Shown: in pieces, positions 5,728 through 6,463 of the stretch
Layout of the letters: the number at the start of each line of letters is the position of its first letter
Numbering within the stretch: position 1 is the first letter of the stretch
Source of the DNA: an uncultured Lachnospiraceae bacterium
GTDB lineage: Bacteria; Bacillota; Clostridia; Lachnospirales; Lachnospiraceae
Assembly (NCBI GenBank): GCA_910584115.1
Contig: CAJTYN010000169.1
Span: 1 to 6,463 of the forward strand
Direction of reading: 5' to 3'
Length of the DNA: 6,463 bases
Notes under the pieces: model-generated
Database searches by the model: none
Told to the model about the DNA's origin: nothing
What the model saw: only the letters and a program-made list of their open reading frames with translations
Position numbers and translations under genes: made by a program

Positions 5728-6144
5728 TTACAGGCACTCCAGTTCAAAACGGTACAGGATATCGTTCGTGTCCGCCACGGGCAGGGTGTGGTCGATGGCG
5801 AACATGATGACGGAGTCCCGCCGGTTCCGGGCGTCCAGGGAGGGCATCCGGGCGATGCGCAGCAGATGTGCCGTCTTTGGCAGATCCAGTCCCAGGGCGA
5901 GCGCGATGCACAGTAGCACATCCCTGCTGGGATTTTTGATGCCGCGGAATATCTGGTATACATAATCCCCCTTGGCCGATCTGGCGGCGATCTGCGCTAT
6001 GCTCATCTCAGTCTCCGCCAGGAGGTTCCGCAGATGTATATGCAGAGGCGTCTCCAGGAATTCCTCCCCGTTATCGTCCAGGTATTGGGAAATGTTTTTG
6101 GCGGCGGTTATCTCGTTCATGAGATCGTCTGTACTCTTTTTCAT
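5728..6144 (-). CDS. Small XRE-family helix-turn-helix regulator
   Basis: A 138-residue minus-strand protein starting with MKKSTDDLMNEI. GGAGG (plus bases 6152-6156) sits 7 bases before the ATG, supporting this start. A Cro/C1-type helix-turn-helix spans about residues 36-95: SIAQIAARSA (48-57) as the positioning helix, then GDYVYQIFRGIKNPSR (59-74) around the recognition helix, then LLCIALALGLDL. An N-terminal acidic helix precedes it. A C-terminal tail of about 40 residues (RRDSVIMFAIDH..LPVADTNDILY) resembles a family of small Clostridia regulators I know by pattern, some of them encoded near serine/threonine kinase genes. No such kinase is visible here. The target is unknown; the gene is convergent with gntR and shows no evident tie to lactate metabolism. 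Confidence 0.8.
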   Translation of the reverse strand: MKKSTDDLMNEITAAKNISQYLDDNGEEFLETPLHIHLRNLLAETEMSIAQIAARSAKGDYVYQIFRGIKNPSRDVLLCIALALGLDLPKTAHLLRIARMPSLDARNRRDSVIMFAIDHTLPVADTNDILYRFELECL

Positions 6145-6195
6145 GGTATGGCCTCCGTATCGGGTCTAGAGCGTGTTTGGAAACCCATTCCCGCA

Positions 6196-6224
6196 AGATA
6201 TATTCCCCACTTTGTGGTATATCT
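6196..6224. promoter_or_regulatory. Dyad/hairpin upstream of the XRE gene, possible operator or leader stem
   Basis: AGATAT (6196-6201) pairs with ATATCT (6219-6224), and CCAC (6207-6210) with GTGG (6214-6217) around a 3-base loop. It lies about 50 bases before the XRE start codon, where an autoregulatory operator or an RNA stem in the leader would be plausible. Function is inference. Confidence 0.4.
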
Positions 6225-6239
6225 GTCCATTATCCGGTT

Positions 6240-6257
6240 GCCGTAGCCCGCTACGCC
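6240..6257 (-). repeat. 18-base dispersed repeat, copy 2 (inverted)
   Basis: Exact reverse complement of bases 5640-5657. Unlike copy 1 it is not embedded in long arms: pairing outside the core fails after a few bases. It can still form a short CGTAGC/GCTACG hairpin. Confidence 0.8.
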
Positions 6258-6374
6258 GCCCTCATGCGGAACTGATCTCCCACAGATCGTGAAATACATC
6301 TTGCCAAAAATAGCGTTTTAAGGGGTCCGGGGGAAATCCGCAAGGTCTCCACTTCGTTCCGGTCGTTGCTGATC

Positions 6375-6391
6375 AAGCGCCACCGGCGCTT
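6375..6391. repeat. 7-base-stem hairpin
   Basis: AAGCGCC (6375-6381) and GGCGCTT (6385-6391) pair perfectly around the loop ACC. On the plus strand it is followed by only a very short T-run and TTGG, so a terminator role is doubtful. It lies 3 bases from the next hairpin. Confidence 0.55.
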
Positions 6392-6394
6392 TTG

Positions 6395-6417
6395 GTACTT
6401 TTCTCGTGGAAAAGTAC
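6395..6417. repeat. 9-base-stem hairpin
   Basis: GTACTTTTC (6395-6403) and GAAAAGTAC (6409-6417) form a perfect stem with a 5-base loop. On the minus strand it would sit at the very 5' end of a transcript from the promoter at 6425-6453, a position where a stem can stabilise RNA. Confidence 0.6.
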
Positions 6418-6424
6418 ATAGCAG

Positions 6425-6453
6425 AGTATAACATAGAAAGATGACCGCCGCAA
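6425..6453 (-). promoter_or_regulatory. Minus-strand sigma-A type promoter reading toward the XRE gene
   Basis: On the minus strand TTGCGG (plus 6448-6453) and TATACT (plus 6425-6430) are separated by exactly 17 bases. The start would be near 6418, giving a leader of about 270 bases to the XRE start codon. No comparably spaced promoter was seen closer to the gene. Confidence 0.55.
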
Positions 6454-6463
6454 TAGCCGTCCC

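Larger units (their letters stand above)
6145..6424 (-). other. Structured non-coding leader region before the XRE gene
   Basis: About 280 bases with no convincing gene. Read on the minus strand from the promoter at 6425-6453 it contains, in order, a 9-base stem (GTACTTTTC/GAAAAGTAC, plus 6395-6403 and 6409-6417), a 7-base stem (AAGCGCC/GGCGCTT, 6375-6381 and 6385-6391), the 18-base dispersed repeat hairpin (6240-6257), and the AGATAT dyad (6196-6224). I could not match it to a named riboswitch. It may be a dispersed intergenic repeat or a regulatory leader. Confidence 0.45.

Noticed and set aside
5588..5965. A plus-strand reading frame of 125 codons
   Set aside because: It runs through the long palindrome and then antisense to the XRE gene, has no ribosome binding site, and its protein is arginine- and serine-rich without recognisable motifs.
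5640..6257. Insertion sequence with terminal inverted repeats around a transposase
   Set aside because: The enclosed gene is an XRE-type regulator without transposase motifs, and the 18-base copies are internal to other structures instead of clean element ends.
6318..6419. A 33-codon minus-strand reading frame starting MYFSTRKVPK
   Set aside because: The ATG would lie at or before the predicted transcription start, there is no ribosome binding site, and the frame covers two perfect hairpins. The structure explains the sequence better than coding.

Overview
The window looks like chromosomal DNA from an anaerobic, moderately GC-rich Bacillota of the Clostridia class, probably Lachnospiraceae-like. 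This rests on strong AGGAGG ribosome binding sites, tightly packed same-strand genes, a bifurcating-type Etf, and a small XRE-type regulator of a sort I associate with these bacteria. The taxonomy is an inference from style, not a database result.

Bases 1 to about 4673 are the distal part of a plus-strand lactate-utilisation operon. The order is the C-terminal end of a GlcD/LctD-type FAD-linked lactate (2-hydroxyacid) dehydrogenase, etfB, etfA, an acyl-CoA dehydrogenase-family protein, and the nickel-dependent lactate racemase larA. Intergenic gaps are only 3 to 25 bases. Dehydrogenase plus EtfBA matches the electron-confurcating lactate dehydrogenase known from Acetobacterium woodii (LctBCD). 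In that system endergonic NAD+ reduction by lactate is driven by reduced ferredoxin. LarA would interconvert L- and D-lactate so that both isomers can feed the dehydrogenase. A strong hairpin terminator follows larA. Next, with its own good sigma-A promoter, comes a FadR-type (FCD domain) GntR regulator, the likely lactate-responsive controller of the operon.

The most interesting protein is the acyl-CoA dehydrogenase. It has the full-length fold of a short-chain/butyryl-CoA dehydrogenase, but the catalytic glutamate of the IYEGT motif is glycine. The alternative glutamate position used by long-chain and isovaleryl-CoA dehydrogenases is also glycine. A conserved active-site arginine is cysteine, and a glycine in the GGYG flavin-contact motif is arginine. 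It may carry out unusual chemistry or be a non-catalytic Etf partner.

Bases 5540 to 6463 differ in style. A 158-base imperfect palindrome, symmetric without gaps and flanked by TTA on both sides, fills the space between gntR and a convergent minus-strand XRE-family regulator gene. Its 18-base centre recurs in inverted orientation upstream of the XRE gene. The remaining right end (about 6145 to 6463) has no convincing gene. It holds a good minus-strand promoter and a series of hairpins that would form a long structured leader for the XRE gene.
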